The position numbers and the translations under genes are program-made. The notes below the pieces were generated by a model. The model searched no databases and had not been told where the DNA came from. It saw only the letters and a program-made list of their open reading frames with translations. This document shows positions 25,564 through 34,916 of a DNA stretch of 64,000 nucleotides, one piece after another; within the stretch, counting starts at the first letter, position 1; each line of letters begins with the position of its first letter. Location of the stretch: contig NZ_NINW01000038.1 in NCBI RefSeq assembly GCF_002188465.1, forward strand, positions 167,100-231,099, given 5' to 3'. Source of the stretch: Pigmentiphaga sp. NML080357. Lineage in GTDB: Bacteria; Pseudomonadota; Gammaproteobacteria; Burkholderiales; Burkholderiaceae_B.

Positions 25564-26286
25564 ATGCAGCAGACCACGACCATGCTGCATATCCGTGAAA
25601 TGATCCTGCGCGGCGAACTGGCGCCCGGCGAACGGGTACGCGAGGCCGACCTGGCCGCCCGCCTGGGCATTTCACGCACGCCCGTGCGCCAGGCCCTGCC
25701 CGCGCTGGCCCAGGAAGGGCTCCTGGTGCCGTCGGGCGCCCGGGGGTTTGCGGTCCGCGCCTTCTCCGCCCGGGAAAGCATGGAAGCGCTGCACCTTCGC
25801 GCCGCGCTCGAGGGACTGGCGGCGCGCGCACTGGCCACCAACGGCGCCAGCAACGAGCTGCTGGCCGAGCTCAAGGACTGCCTGGCCGAAGGCGATCGGA
25901 TCTTCAAGGACCACACCCTCTCGGACGACGATGAAATCCGTTATGCGGAAATGAACGCACGCTTCCATGCGCTCATCCTGGAGGGCGCCGACATGCCGCT
26001 CCTGTCCAGCCTGGTCAGCCGCTGCAACGTCGTGCCCTTCACCGCCCCGCTCACGCTGGCTTTCGATACGCAGAGCCGGGAGGTGATGTTCAATTTCCTG
26101 TTTTACGCCCATCGGCAACACCACGCCATCGTCACGGCCATCGAAAGCGGCCAGGCCGACCGGGCCGAAAACCTGTTCCGCGAACATGCCTACACCCAGG
26201 TGCAAAGCCAGGGGGCGGACTTCGAGAAGGAAGCCGGGCTGGTTCCCCCGAAGAAGCGGCGGCGGCTGGTGCCCGGAATAATCTGA
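25564..26286 (+). CDS. GntR family (FCD domain) transcriptional regulator
   Basis: A 240-residue regulator: N-terminal winged helix (HIREMILRGELAPGERVREADLAARLGISRTPVRQALPALAQEG pattern spanning about 8-50) and a C-terminal helical FCD ligand-binding domain (about 75-220, with NARFHALILEGA). GGGAG precedes the ATG at 25564. It diverges from ligB and very likely represses the ligBA-liv-fdhA operon by binding the GGATCC palindromes, released by an aromatic acid or its metabolite. The target is inferred from position. Confidence 0.92.
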   Translation: MQQTTTMLHIREMILRGELAPGERVREADLAARLGISRTPVRQALPALAQEGLLVPSGARGFAVRAFSARESMEALHLRAALEGLAARALATNGASNELLAELKDCLAEGDRIFKDHTLSDDDEIRYAEMNARFHALILEGADMPLLSSLVSRCNVVPFTAPLTLAFDTQSREVMFNFLFYAHRQHHAIVTAIESGQADRAENLFREHAYTQVQSQGADFEKEAGLVPPKKRRRLVPGII

Positions 26287-26303
26287 CGGCGGCGGACAGG
26301 GCC

Positions 26304-27284
26304 CTAGGCCCGCAGGTCCGGCGCAACCCGCAGCGCGCCGCAAGGCGGGTGCCGCTCCATGAACAGGTCGGCCATCACACCGCGCAACCAGCGCGTTCCG
26401 CCGTCCTGATGGCTACGCTCGTGCCAGAACTGCTTGACTTCGAATTCCGGCACCTCGAACGGAAGCGGCAGCATCTTGACGTGCCGGAGAGGCATCATGA
26501 ACCGCGCCACGGTACTCGGGATGACGACCAGGAGCTCGGTGGCCTGGAGAATGTCCGGCACCACCGTGAAATGGGGAACCCTCAGCGCGATGTGGCGGCG
26601 CAATCCTTTTTTCTCGAGGTACTGCTCGATCAGCGTCGTGGTCGACGAATGCAGCGATACGCGGCTATAACGCGAACCCGCGGGCTCGATCATGATGTGC
26701 GACTCTTCGCCGAACTCCTGCAGGCTCAGCGTCCGGCCGATGCGGGGATGGTCGGCACGAAGCAGGCAGACGTGGCGGTCGCTGAACAGCCGCTGCTGGT
26801 AGAAGCCAGCCGCCAACCCCGGAAGGAAACCGACCGCCAGGTCGGCGTCTCCGGATTCGAGCGCCTCGCGATAGCTTTCGCGCGGCAACTGCAGTATGCG
26901 CAGACCGACTCCCGGAGCGACCTCCTTGAGGTGCCGCATCAGGCGAGGCAGGTACACCACCTCGCCCAGGTCGCTCAACAGTACTTGGAAGATCCGCTCG
27001 GATCGCGTGGGATCGAAGGCGACCGCTCCCTCCAGGCCGGTTCGCATGATCGACAGCCCGGCCCGCACGCTGGGCGCGATACGCAGCGCGAACGGCGTGG
27101 GCTCCATGCCGGTCTTCACCCTGACGAACAGCGGGTCGCCGCACACGGCACGCAGCCGGGTCAAGGCGTGGCTCATCGAGGGCTGGGAAAGCCCCACCCG
27201 CAGCCCCGCCCGGGTCACGTTCCGTTCCTGCATCATCGCGTCGAACGCCACCAGCAAATTGAGATCGATGCTCTCGATATTCAT
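26304..27284 (-). CDS. LysR family regulator
   Basis: A 326-residue LysR-type regulator of the NodD/NahR/PcpR-like subgroup: helix-turn-helix in NLLVAFDAMMQERNVTRAGLRVGLSQPSMSHALTRLR (about 8-43), then an effector domain. It lies 52 bp after the acyl-CoA dehydrogenase on the same strand, as the last gene of the large CoA-pathway cluster, so it is a good candidate for its activator. The ATG at 27284 matches the MNIESIDLNLL start typical of this subgroup. Confidence 0.9.
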   Translation of the reverse strand: MNIESIDLNLLVAFDAMMQERNVTRAGLRVGLSQPSMSHALTRLRAVCGDPLFVRVKTGMEPTPFALRIAPSVRAGLSIMRTGLEGAVAFDPTRSERIFQVLLSDLGEVVYLPRLMRHLKEVAPGVGLRILQLPRESYREALESGDADLAVGFLPGLAAGFYQQRLFSDRHVCLLRADHPRIGRTLSLQEFGEESHIMIEPAGSRYSRVSLHSSTTTLIEQYLEKKGLRRHIALRVPHFTVVPDILQATELLVVIPSTVARFMMPLRHVKMLPLPFEVPEFEVKQFWHERSHQDGGTRWLRGVMADLFMERHPPCGALRVAPDLRA

Positions 27285-27336
27285 CGCCGCCCTCTGTAGA
27301 ACGCGACAGATCGCCGGCGGCATCCGCATCGCCGGC

Positions 27337-28509
27337 TCAGATATCGAAGCGATCGGCTCCGTACCGGCCGGACAGCACGCCCGCCGAAATGATCATCCGC
27401 TGCATTTCCGACGACCCCTCGGTGATCGTCCGGCTGCGCGCGTCGCGGTACATCAGTTCCAGCGGCAGCTCGCGCGACAGCCCCAGGCCGCCGTGGATCT
27501 GGATCGCCCGGTCGACGACCCGCACCAGCATTTCGTCCGCATACAGCTTCACCGCGGAGGCTTCCAGATGATAGTCCAGCCCGCGGTCGACCTTCCACGC
27601 CGCGTGATACACCATGGACCGCGCCGCATGCAGCTCCACCAGAGAATCGGCGATCATCCACTGGATAGCCTGGCGCTTGGCCAGCGGCAGGCCGAAGGTA
27701 TGGCGGGCGTTGGCATGGGCGACGGCCAGGTCCAGGGCGCGCTGGGCGCGGCCGACGGATTTCGGCCCGTGGATGAGGCGACCCATATCCAGGAACTCGC
27801 GCGCCAGCTCCCAGCCTTGCCCCACCTTGCCGATCAGCTGGGTCGCAGGCACCCGGACGTTGTCGAACAGCAGCTCCCAAGGCCGGTCCGGCGACATCAA
27901 TTCGAAGCTCTGCCCCAGACTCATGCCCGGCGTGCCCTTGTCGACCAGGAAGCAGCTAACGCCCGATTCTTCCCCGTTCTTCACCGTCTTCGCGAACACC
28001 TGCACGAAATCGGCCTTGTCGGCGCCGGTGATGAATATCTTGGTTCCGTTGATGACGAAGTGATCGCCGTCGGCCACCGCGGTCGTCCGCATACCGGCAG
28101 GATCGGATCCCGCGCCCGGTTCGGTCAGGGCGAAGCAGGTGCGCTTCTCGCCCCTGGCGACAGGCAGCAGGTACTTTTCCTTCTGCCGGGCATCGCAATG
28201 GAACAGCACCGGCCCCAGATAAGGCGTCAGTACCGTGGGCGCCCGGAAGGAGGGAACATTGCATTTGGCCAGTTCCTCGAACACGACGCACATGCCGACC
28301 GCCCCCACCCCCCCTCCTCCGGCCTCCGGGGGCAGATCGAACGCCCAGAACCCCAATTCCTTGGCCTTGTCCTGCAGCGCGCGCCGGACTTGGTCCGGGA
28401 TGTCGGGTTCGTTCGCGTAGCGGCTTTCCAGCGGCATCAGCTCGCGCTCGACGAAGCGGCGGACCGCGTCGCGAAGCATGCGCAGCTCCGGGGCTAATTC
28501 GAAATCCAT
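27337..28509 (-). CDS. Acyl-CoA dehydrogenase (I)
   Basis: A 390-residue flavoprotein with the family's three-domain layout. Signatures are CFALTEPGAGSDPAGMRTTA and, near the C-terminus, RTITEGSSEMQRM, which keeps the canonical catalytic Glu; a QIHGGLGLSREL segment precedes it. It introduces a 2,3-double bond into an acyl-CoA and passes electrons to ETF. It ends the metabolic part of the minus-strand cluster and is separated by 111 bp from the Bug gene upstream, so it may have its own promoter. Confidence 0.92.
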   Translation of the reverse strand: MDFELAPELRMLRDAVRRFVERELMPLESRYANEPDIPDQVRRALQDKAKELGFWAFDLPPEAGGGGVGAVGMCVVFEELAKCNVPSFRAPTVLTPYLGPVLFHCDARQKEKYLLPVARGEKRTCFALTEPGAGSDPAGMRTTAVADGDHFVINGTKIFITGADKADFVQVFAKTVKNGEESGVSCFLVDKGTPGMSLGQSFELMSPDRPWELLFDNVRVPATQLIGKVGQGWELAREFLDMGRLIHGPKSVGRAQRALDLAVAHANARHTFGLPLAKRQAIQWMIADSLVELHAARSMVYHAAWKVDRGLDYHLEASAVKLYADEMLVRVVDRAIQIHGGLGLSRELPLELMYRDARSRTITEGSSEMQRMIISAGVLSGRYGADRFDI

Positions 28510-28620
28510 CTTTGTTCTCCCGCCAAGGCGTCATCCATTACATCGGGTTGAGTTCTTAAACCCGACCTGCGATCGTCACTCATCACCGCCGTAGTCCTTG
28601 GCCGGATCAAGCACCGACCC

Positions 28621-29595
28621 CTAGTCCAATTTCACATTCGCATTCCGTATGCTTGCTTCGTACTCCGCGCGATCCTGCGCAAGAAAGCGTGCGAACTCCG
28701 AGGGCCCCTGATTCAACGGCTCCAACCCCACGCCCGTCACATACTTTTCCTGGAAAGCCGGCTGGGAAGCCACCTCCGACACGTCGGCGGCAATCTTGCG
28801 CACCACCTCATCCGGCGTCCCCCTCGGCGCGACCAGCCCGAACCACGCCTGCGAGACCATCTTCGGAAAACCCAGCTCGGCAAAAGTCGGCGCTTCGGGA
28901 AAGGCGGCAATGCGCTGCGGCGCCGCCACCGCCAGCAGTTTCACCTTGCCGCCCCTGACCATGGGTATGGAAGGCGGCACGCCGACCCAGGCCATGTCGA
29001 TCTGGCCGCCCACCAGTGCCGCCATGACGTCGGCCACGCCTTTATACGGAACATGGTTTAGCCGTATGCCCGCCATGGACGAGAAAGCCTCGGCGTCGAG
29101 CTGGGCCTTGCTGCCCACGCCGTACGAGCCGTAGGTCACCTCGCCCGGGCGGGCCTTCGCGCGGGCAACGAGCTCCTCCACGCTGCGGACGGCAAAATCG
29201 TTGCTCGCCAGCAGGATCTCCCGCGTCTGCACCAGGTTGACCACAGGCATGAAGTCCTTGACGGGATCGTAGGACAGCTTGCGGTAGAGATACTGGTTGG
29301 AAGAAAGCGTCGGATCGTTCGCCATCAGCAGCGTATGGCCGTCCGGCGCAGCGCGGGCCACATACTCCGCGGCGATGATGGTATTGGCCCCCGGCCGGTT
29401 CTCGACAATGACCGGCCGCGACCAGCGGGTGGTCAGCTCCTGGGCAAGGCCGCGCGCCACCACGTCCGCCAGCCCTCCGGCGGTGAAAGGCACGACGATG
29501 CGCACCATCCTGGCGGGAAAGTCTTCACCATGCGCCGTGCCGGCGGCGCACAAGGCAAGCACCGCGATGCGCGTAAAAATCCTGCGTACGTTCAT
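28621..29595 (-). CDS. Bug/TctC-family periplasmic solute receptor
   Basis: A 324-residue exported receptor: a signal peptide ends near AAGTAHG, then FPARMVRIVVPFTAGGLADVVAR. VIVENRPGANTIIAAEYVA, HVPYKGVADVM and LVAPRGTPDEVV follow. It begins 23 bp after the acyl-CoA ligase gene, inside the CoA-pathway cluster. It is one of three Bug receptors in this cluster, each probably recognising a related acid. No cognate membrane subunits are present. Confidence 0.92.
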   Translation of the reverse strand: MNVRRIFTRIAVLALCAAGTAHGEDFPARMVRIVVPFTAGGLADVVARGLAQELTTRWSRPVIVENRPGANTIIAAEYVARAAPDGHTLLMANDPTLSSNQYLYRKLSYDPVKDFMPVVNLVQTREILLASNDFAVRSVEELVARAKARPGEVTYGSYGVGSKAQLDAEAFSSMAGIRLNHVPYKGVADVMAALVGGQIDMAWVGVPPSIPMVRGGKVKLLAVAAPQRIAAFPEAPTFAELGFPKMVSQAWFGLVAPRGTPDEVVRKIAADVSEVASQPAFQEKYVTGVGLEPLNQGPSEFARFLAQDRAEYEASIRNANVKLD

Positions 29596-29618
29596 GTCCG
29601 TCTCCTCCGTTCATCGCG

Positions 29619-31172
29619 TCAGGCGACCTGCCTGGCATTGTTTGCCCAGTACGGCGCCCGCAATGCCTTCTTGTCGATCTTGTTGGTGCTTGGCAGGCGC
29701 GGCAGCGCAGCCATGAATCCGATGCTGCGGGGCTTCTTGTAGCTGGCGATCAGTTGCCGGCAATGCGCGATCAACGTTTCTTCATCGACCGCTGCGCCGG
29801 GCTTGAGGGCGACGAAGGCTTTCACCGATTCGCCCCATTTCTCGTCGGGTATGCCGATCACGGCCGCTTCCAGGACGGCGGGATGGAGCAGGAGCGCCTC
29901 CTCCACTTCGCGCGAATAGATGTTCTCGCCGCCGGAGATGATCATGTCCTTCTTGCGGTCGACGATGAACAGATAGTGATCCTCGTCGAAATAGCCGAGG
30001 TCTCCTGTCTTCATCCATCCGCCTTCGAGCGCCGCCGCCGTTTCCGCCGGCTTGCCCCAATAGCCTTGCATGATGGCGGCCGAGCGCATGGCGATCTCGC
30101 CGATCTGTCCCGTTTCCAGCTCCCGGCCGTCATCGCCCACGATCTTCATCTCCACGCCGAGTATGGGCTGGCCGGCCGACGCCATGCGCGCCGCTTGCAC
30201 CGGGTTTCCCTCCGGTTCGTGCTGGTGCTTGAGGAGTGCGCTTCCCGGTCCGTGCTCGGTCATCCCATAGACCTGCATGAAGATAGGGCCCAGCGCGCGG
30301 TGCGCTCGCCGGGACAGCGCCACCGACATCGGCGCCGATGCGTAGCAGACGGTCTGCAGGCTGGAGAGATCCGCGGCCCGCTTCTCCTGCTCGTCGAGCA
30401 AGGCCTGGATCATGATGGGCGCGAAATGCGCGGCCGTTACCTGGTGGCGTTCGATGCTCTCCAGGATCTCGCGTGGATCGAACCGGCGATGCAGCACGAT
30501 GGTCGCGCCACAGACGAGATAGCTGAGCAACTCGGTCGTGCCGCCTATATGGTAAGCCGGCATGACGATGAGCATCCGGTCGGTGGGTTGCGCCCCGTGC
30601 GACAGTGCCAGCATGCGCGCCTGCTCCACCTGGCCGGCGTTGCCGAGCATGACACCCTTGGCCGCGCCGGTGGTCCCGCTCGTATAGATCAGGAAAATGG
30701 TGTCGTCGTCTCGCGCCCGCAGCGGCGGCATCGAGGCGTCCGCTCGCGAGACGGCCGCCTCGTAGCCCGCTTCGCCGGCATCGGGCCCCAGCTTCAGGGT
30801 CCGCGCCTGCGCGGGCAGCGCGCCGAGCAGTTCCTGGACCCGCTCTTCGTATTCGGGGTCGTAAACCAGCAGGGCGGGCGTGCAATCGCGCAGGATGGCG
30901 GCCTGGTCCGCCGCCGAAAGGCGGTAGTTCATCCCGACCGCGATGAATCCGCACATGCCTGCCGCGCCATAGACCTCCATGTACTCGGGGCAGTTCTGGG
31001 CAAGGATCACGATACGGTCGCCGCGCGCCAGCCCCAGGGCCAGGAGCGCGTTGCCGAGCCGCCTCACCCGCTCCGCGAACTGGTCGTGCGTCACGCGCCG
31101 GCCCTCGAAGACGAAGGCCGGCTGATCGCGACAGCAGCGTGCGTTGCGCTCGATGACATCGCCAAGAATCAT
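29619..31172 (-). CDS. AMP-forming acyl-CoA synthetase/ligase
   Basis: A 517-residue ANL-superfamily ligase. The P-loop is IFLIYTSGTTGAAKGVML; the adenine motif is VYGMTEHGPGS; TGDLGYFDEDHYLFIVDRKKD, MIISGGENIYSREVE and the C-terminal Lys region PSTNKIDKKAL are all present. It activates a carboxylic acid to its CoA thioester via an acyl-adenylate. It could prime the substrate of the cluster; the acyl chain cannot be told. Its ATG overlaps the MaoC gene stop by 4 bp. Confidence 0.92.
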   Translation of the reverse strand: MILGDVIERNARCCRDQPAFVFEGRRVTHDQFAERVRRLGNALLALGLARGDRIVILAQNCPEYMEVYGAAGMCGFIAVGMNYRLSAADQAAILRDCTPALLVYDPEYEERVQELLGALPAQARTLKLGPDAGEAGYEAAVSRADASMPPLRARDDDTIFLIYTSGTTGAAKGVMLGNAGQVEQARMLALSHGAQPTDRMLIVMPAYHIGGTTELLSYLVCGATIVLHRRFDPREILESIERHQVTAAHFAPIMIQALLDEQEKRAADLSSLQTVCYASAPMSVALSRRAHRALGPIFMQVYGMTEHGPGSALLKHQHEPEGNPVQAARMASAGQPILGVEMKIVGDDGRELETGQIGEIAMRSAAIMQGYWGKPAETAAALEGGWMKTGDLGYFDEDHYLFIVDRKKDMIISGGENIYSREVEEALLLHPAVLEAAVIGIPDEKWGESVKAFVALKPGAAVDEETLIAHCRQLIASYKKPRSIGFMAALPRLPSTNKIDKKALRAPYWANNARQVA

Positions 31173-31636
31173 GATTGCTCCCCCTCGGATGCGAGCTGCA
31201 GCATGGTTCCTCCAACTCCTTCCTGAAAGATTTCCCCGTCCGGTCCAAGGAGCTCGAACCGCCGGTCGACAATGGCTCGCACCCCGTCCGACGTCATTCG
31301 CTTGCCGCTGATCGTCGCCCTGACTCGAACCGTATGTCCCACCAGCAATGGACGCCGGTACCGCCATTCGGCCAGTCCGGTCGCGCCCACCACCCGGTCG
31401 GCAAACGCGGGCAGACTCGTCGCCATTCCCATCGCCAGCAGGATGCCGTAGGGGCCGTGGAACATCGGGCCCGGCATCCCCGCCGCCCTGCAGAATTCGG
31501 CGTCGGCATGGATGGGATGCCAGTCGCCGCTCAACATGCAAGCCAGGGAAAGATCGGTCTGGGTCAGCGTGCGGGCAGTCCCTTCATAGCTGGCGCCTAT
31601 GGCGAGTTCCCGATAAGGCAAGGCAATTGTGTTCAT
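31169..31636 (-). CDS. MaoC-like enoyl-CoA hydratase
   Basis: A 155-residue hot-dog-fold protein. The hydratase-2 motif appears as LSGDWHPIHADAEF (Asp and His catalytic pair), followed by GPYGILLAMGMAT. It would hydrate an enoyl-CoA made by one of the acyl-CoA dehydrogenases, as in itaconyl- or mesaconyl-CoA hydratases. It overlaps both neighbours by 4 bp, so it is coupled with the ligase and the enolase-superfamily gene. Confidence 0.88.
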   Translation of the reverse strand: MNTIALPYRELAIGASYEGTARTLTQTDLSLACMLSGDWHPIHADAEFCRAAGMPGPMFHGPYGILLAMGMATSLPAFADRVVGATGLAEWRYRRPLLVGHTVRVRATISGKRMTSDGVRAIVDRRFELLGPDGEIFQEGVGGTMLQLASEGEQS

Positions 31637-32745
31637 GCGGTGACCTCGTACTCCCGCATGGCATCCCAGTCCACCAGCTCGGCGACGGAAGGCGTCTCGG
31701 GCAGGGCCACGGTGCCGTCGACGATCTGCGGCACCTGCTGGACGTACTGTTCCCGCATGGAGAGGAACCAGCTCAATTCGGCAGGAAACGAATGGGAATG
31801 GAGCGTGGCGGCGAACTGCAGGCCGCACCAGGTTCCCATCGCGCTCTCGCCCATGAGGCCGGCCACCGTGCCGGCCTTCGCCCGCCCGGCCTGATCCCGC
31901 ATCGCCAGCGCATCGGAAAGACCGAACCGGCCCGGCTTGGCGCTCAGCATGCGGGCACCGCGCTCGAGGAAAAGTCCTGCGTCGCGCAAGGAAGCCATCC
32001 CGAAATCCACGAGCAACGGCACGGGAGCGTCGCGTTGCAGGCGCTCGAATCCGCGATCGGGCGCCAGCGCAGAGGGATCCTCGACGGCCTGGGCCCCTTC
32101 CTGCGCCATGACGTGCACGTAACGGTCCGCTTCCGCGAACGGATAGGCGCCATTGGCGTCCACATACAGCCGCACGCCATCGCCCAATACGCGCTGAACC
32201 GCCGCCAGGCTCGCGCGGTCGGCGTCCAGCCCCTGTCCGCCCTTGATCTTCAAGGTCCGGAAACCGTGGGCCTGCACCATATCTGCCGCCTCCCTGGCCA
32301 TGGCGGGCGGAGCCTGGCGCGTGACCGCCCAGGACAGCTCCACCACCGGACGGCCGCCCCAAAGGCGCCACAACGGCCGCCGCTGCCGCGCGGCCTCCCA
32401 GTCCCAAGCGGCATTGTCGATCAGCGCCTTGGCGACGGTATTTCCGGGGATGACCTCCAGCGCGTCCCGCAGCTGTCGCGGGTGCGACAATCCCGCCTTT
32501 CTCGCGACAGGCTCGAACACCTCGCGCAACGTGGAAACGAGACTGGCGGCCGTGGCGCCAACCCAGGTCGGCTTGACGGCGACCTCGGCAGCTCCCGCGA
32601 CGCCGGACTCGGTTTGCATGCGCAGGATCACGAACTGCGCCGCCGATTCGACCATGTCGCTCCAGCGCACCTCCCTGCCGTAAGGAAGACTGCGGAGGAA
32701 CACGTCCCAGCGCTCGATGCGCTCGTGGTTGCCGGCCCCGTCCAT
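31633..32745 (-). CDS. Enolase-superfamily enzyme (mandelate racemase/muconate lactonizing-like) I
   Basis: A 370-residue enolase-superfamily protein. Catalytic patterns are LKIKGGQG (Lys), YVDANGAY (Asp), AVEDPSAL (Glu), LLVDFGM (Asp) and the second Lys in LSAKPGRFG, so both acid-base lysines of the MLE type are present. It may be a cycloisomerase, dehydratase or racemase. It is closely similar to the protein at 61819-62922, and in both places it directly follows a Bug receptor gene. The ATG at 32745 overlaps the Bug stop by one base. Confidence 0.9.
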   Translation of the reverse strand: MDGAGNHERIERWDVFLRSLPYGREVRWSDMVESAAQFVILRMQTESGVAGAAEVAVKPTWVGATAASLVSTLREVFEPVARKAGLSHPRQLRDALEVIPGNTVAKALIDNAAWDWEAARQRRPLWRLWGGRPVVELSWAVTRQAPPAMAREAADMVQAHGFRTLKIKGGQGLDADRASLAAVQRVLGDGVRLYVDANGAYPFAEADRYVHVMAQEGAQAVEDPSALAPDRGFERLQRDAPVPLLVDFGMASLRDAGLFLERGARMLSAKPGRFGLSDALAMRDQAGRAKAGTVAGLMGESAMGTWCGLQFAATLHSHSFPAELSWFLSMREQYVQQVPQIVDGTVALPETPSVAELVDWDAMREYEVTA

Positions 32746-33719
32746 CAGTCCACCCGCGCGCCCGATTCGCTGATCAGTTCCTTCCACTTCGGCGACTCCA
32801 CGGCCACGAAGGCAGTCAGGTCGCGGGCGTTGAGATAATGCGGCTCAGCGCCGAGCTGCGCCAGTTTTTCGCGCACATCCGGTTGACCCAGGATCCGCGC
32901 CACCTCGTTGCTCACCCGGTCCACGATGGCGGGCGGCGTATCTTTCGGAGCGAACAGCGCGTACCAGGCCAGTACGTCGAATCCCGGGTAGCCGGCCTCG
33001 GCCACGGTGGGTATGTCGGGAGCGAGCGAAGTCCGCGTACCCGACGTCACGGCCAGTGCCCGCAACCGGCCGGCCTGCACCTGCTTCAACACCGCAGGCA
33101 GGGTGAAAAACGTCATGGAGACGTCGCCCCCGATGACGCTCGTCACCGCTTCGGGGCCGGTCTTGTACGGCACGTGCTTGATGCGCACCTTGGCCATGTT
33201 CTGCAACAGCGCGCCCGCCAGATGGCCGGACGTACCGTTCCCCGCCGACGAATAGGTCAGCGCATCGGGTTTTTCGCGGGCCAGTGCAACCAGCTCCGCA
33301 ACCGACCGAGCCGGCAGCTCGCGATTGACCACCAGCAGGTTCGGCGCGATCGCGACCATGGCGGCCGGGGGTACGTCCCGCATCGGGTCATACGGAAGAT
33401 TTTTGTAAAGATGCGGCCCTACCGAGTGCGTCGGGCTGCCGCTCATCAGCCAGACGTAGCCGTCCGCGGGCGACCGGGCGACCTGGGCCGCGCCGACGTG
33501 CCCACCGGCCCCTGGCTTGTTCTCGACGATGAACGGCTGGCCGAAGGCTGCCTCGAGCCGCTGCGCGAGCATGCGCGCGAGGATGTCCGCGGTCCCGCCG
33601 GCGCCTGACGAGACGACGATGCGAACCGGACGGTCCGGCCAATCTGCCGCGCATACCTCCCCGGCGGCAACCGCCACGGTGAATGCAGCTATCGCGCCTG
33701 TTATGCGTGCCAACCCCAT
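32745..33719 (-). CDS. Bug/TctC-family periplasmic solute receptor
   Basis: A 324-residue exported receptor with a signal peptide to about VCA (residue 24), then WPDRPVRIVVSSGAGGTADILARM. FIVENKPGAGGHVGAAQ, HVPYKTGPEAV and LFAPKDTPPAIVDRV complete the family pattern. It sits between the CoA-transferase gene (30 bp) and the enolase-superfamily gene (1-bp overlap). The tight coupling suggests its ligand is the enzyme's substrate. Confidence 0.93.
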   Translation of the reverse strand: MGLARITGAIAAFTVAVAAGEVCAADWPDRPVRIVVSSGAGGTADILARMLAQRLEAAFGQPFIVENKPGAGGHVGAAQVARSPADGYVWLMSGSPTHSVGPHLYKNLPYDPMRDVPPAAMVAIAPNLLVVNRELPARSVAELVALAREKPDALTYSSAGNGTSGHLAGALLQNMAKVRIKHVPYKTGPEAVTSVIGGDVSMTFFTLPAVLKQVQAGRLRALAVTSGTRTSLAPDIPTVAEAGYPGFDVLAWYALFAPKDTPPAIVDRVSNEVARILGQPDVREKLAQLGAEPHYLNARDLTAFVAVESPKWKELISESGARVD

Positions 33720-33749
33720 GACCGTCTCCTCGTGCAGATGGATCTGCGT

Positions 33750-34916
33750 CTAGATGATGCGAGCCTGTCTGAGCGCGTCCATGGCGGAATCGGAAAAACC
33801 CGCCTCGCGCAGAATCTCTTCCGTATGCTCGCCAAGATCGGGTGGCGGCAGGAAATTGCTGTGATGATCGCCGTCGTAGCGTATGGCCCGATGGGTGGCA
33901 CGCAAGGCGCCGTGGCGCGGGTGCTGCTGCGTGTAGAAGACGTCGAGATGGCGCACCTGGGGATCCGCTTCGAGCTCGTCCAGTTCGCGCTCCGGGGTGA
34001 ACGGCACGTCGTGCTCCTCCAGGCGAGGCAGCCAGTGGTCGCGGTCCCGGGTGGCGAATATCTCCGCCAGTATCCGCGCCAGCTCGTCATAGCCCTCTAC
34101 CCTGTCGCGGCGCGTCGGATACGCCGCGAGCAGATCCGGGCGCCCGATGGCCTGCGCCAGACCTCGCCAGAACTTGTCGGGCGAAGAAAGGTGCAGCCCG
34201 ATGCGGCGCCCGTCCCGGCAAGTCACGATGTACGACTGCGACATGGCCGCCCGCCCATACAGGCCGGGAACCTGCCCCGTCGCCAGCATCGAGCCGAGGG
34301 GTTCGCAAGCCATGGAAATCATGGATTCCAGCATGCTGACCTCGACCGTGCGCCCCTTCCCGGTCGAAGCACGCTCCACCAGCGCTCCCAGGATGCCCAG
34401 GCACGCATGGATGCCCGTCACGGCGTCGGAAACCGCGGGACCGGCCACCCTGGCATCATGGCTGCGATGGAACATGGACAGCCAACCCGAGGCGGCCTGT
34501 CCAACGTTGTCGTAGGCCGCCCGCCCGGCGTACGGACCGCTGGAACCGAATCCCGTGATCGCGCAGTACACGAGGCCGGGATTCAATTGCCGCAGCCGGA
34601 CGGCGCCCAGCCCCAGCCGCTCCGCCACGCCGGGGCGCATGTTCAGGACCAGCACGTCGGCGCCGGCGACCAGTTCGTCCAGCGCGCCCAGTCCCTCGGG
34701 CCGGGTGTAGTCCAGGGCCAGGCTGCGCTTGTTCCGGTTGTGGGCCTGGAACTGGGGGCTGTAGAGGCCGCCCTTGAACGCGCGGAAAGGGTCGCCGCCG
34801 CCCGGCCGCTCGACCTTGACGACGTCAGCCCCCAGCTCGCCCAGCAACATGCCCGCCAACGGCGCGGTGATGAAGTTTCCCAGGTCAAGCACCCGGATGC
34901 CTTGCAGGACTTTCAT
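33750..34916 (-). CDS. Family III (CaiB/BaiF) CoA-transferase
   Basis: A 388-residue class III CoA-transferase. The start LQGIRVLDLGNFITAPLAG, the KVERPGGGDPFR and ITGFGSSGPY segments and the catalytic Asp164 in GPAVSDAVTG are all present. It moves CoA between carboxylic acids, e.g. from succinyl-CoA to the pathway substrate. It overlaps the dienelactone-hydrolase gene by 4 bp. The substrate is unknown. Confidence 0.93.
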   Translation of the reverse strand: MKVLQGIRVLDLGNFITAPLAGMLLGELGADVVKVERPGGGDPFRAFKGGLYSPQFQAHNRNKRSLALDYTRPEGLGALDELVAGADVLVLNMRPGVAERLGLGAVRLRQLNPGLVYCAITGFGSSGPYAGRAAYDNVGQAASGWLSMFHRSHDARVAGPAVSDAVTGIHACLGILGALVERASTGKGRTVEVSMLESMISMACEPLGSMLATGQVPGLYGRAAMSQSYIVTCRDGRRIGLHLSSPDKFWRGLAQAIGRPDLLAAYPTRRDRVEGYDELARILAEIFATRDRDHWLPRLEEHDVPFTPERELDELEADPQVRHLDVFYTQQHPRHGALRATHRAIRYDGDHHSNFLPPPDLGEHTEEILREAGFSDSAMDALRQARII

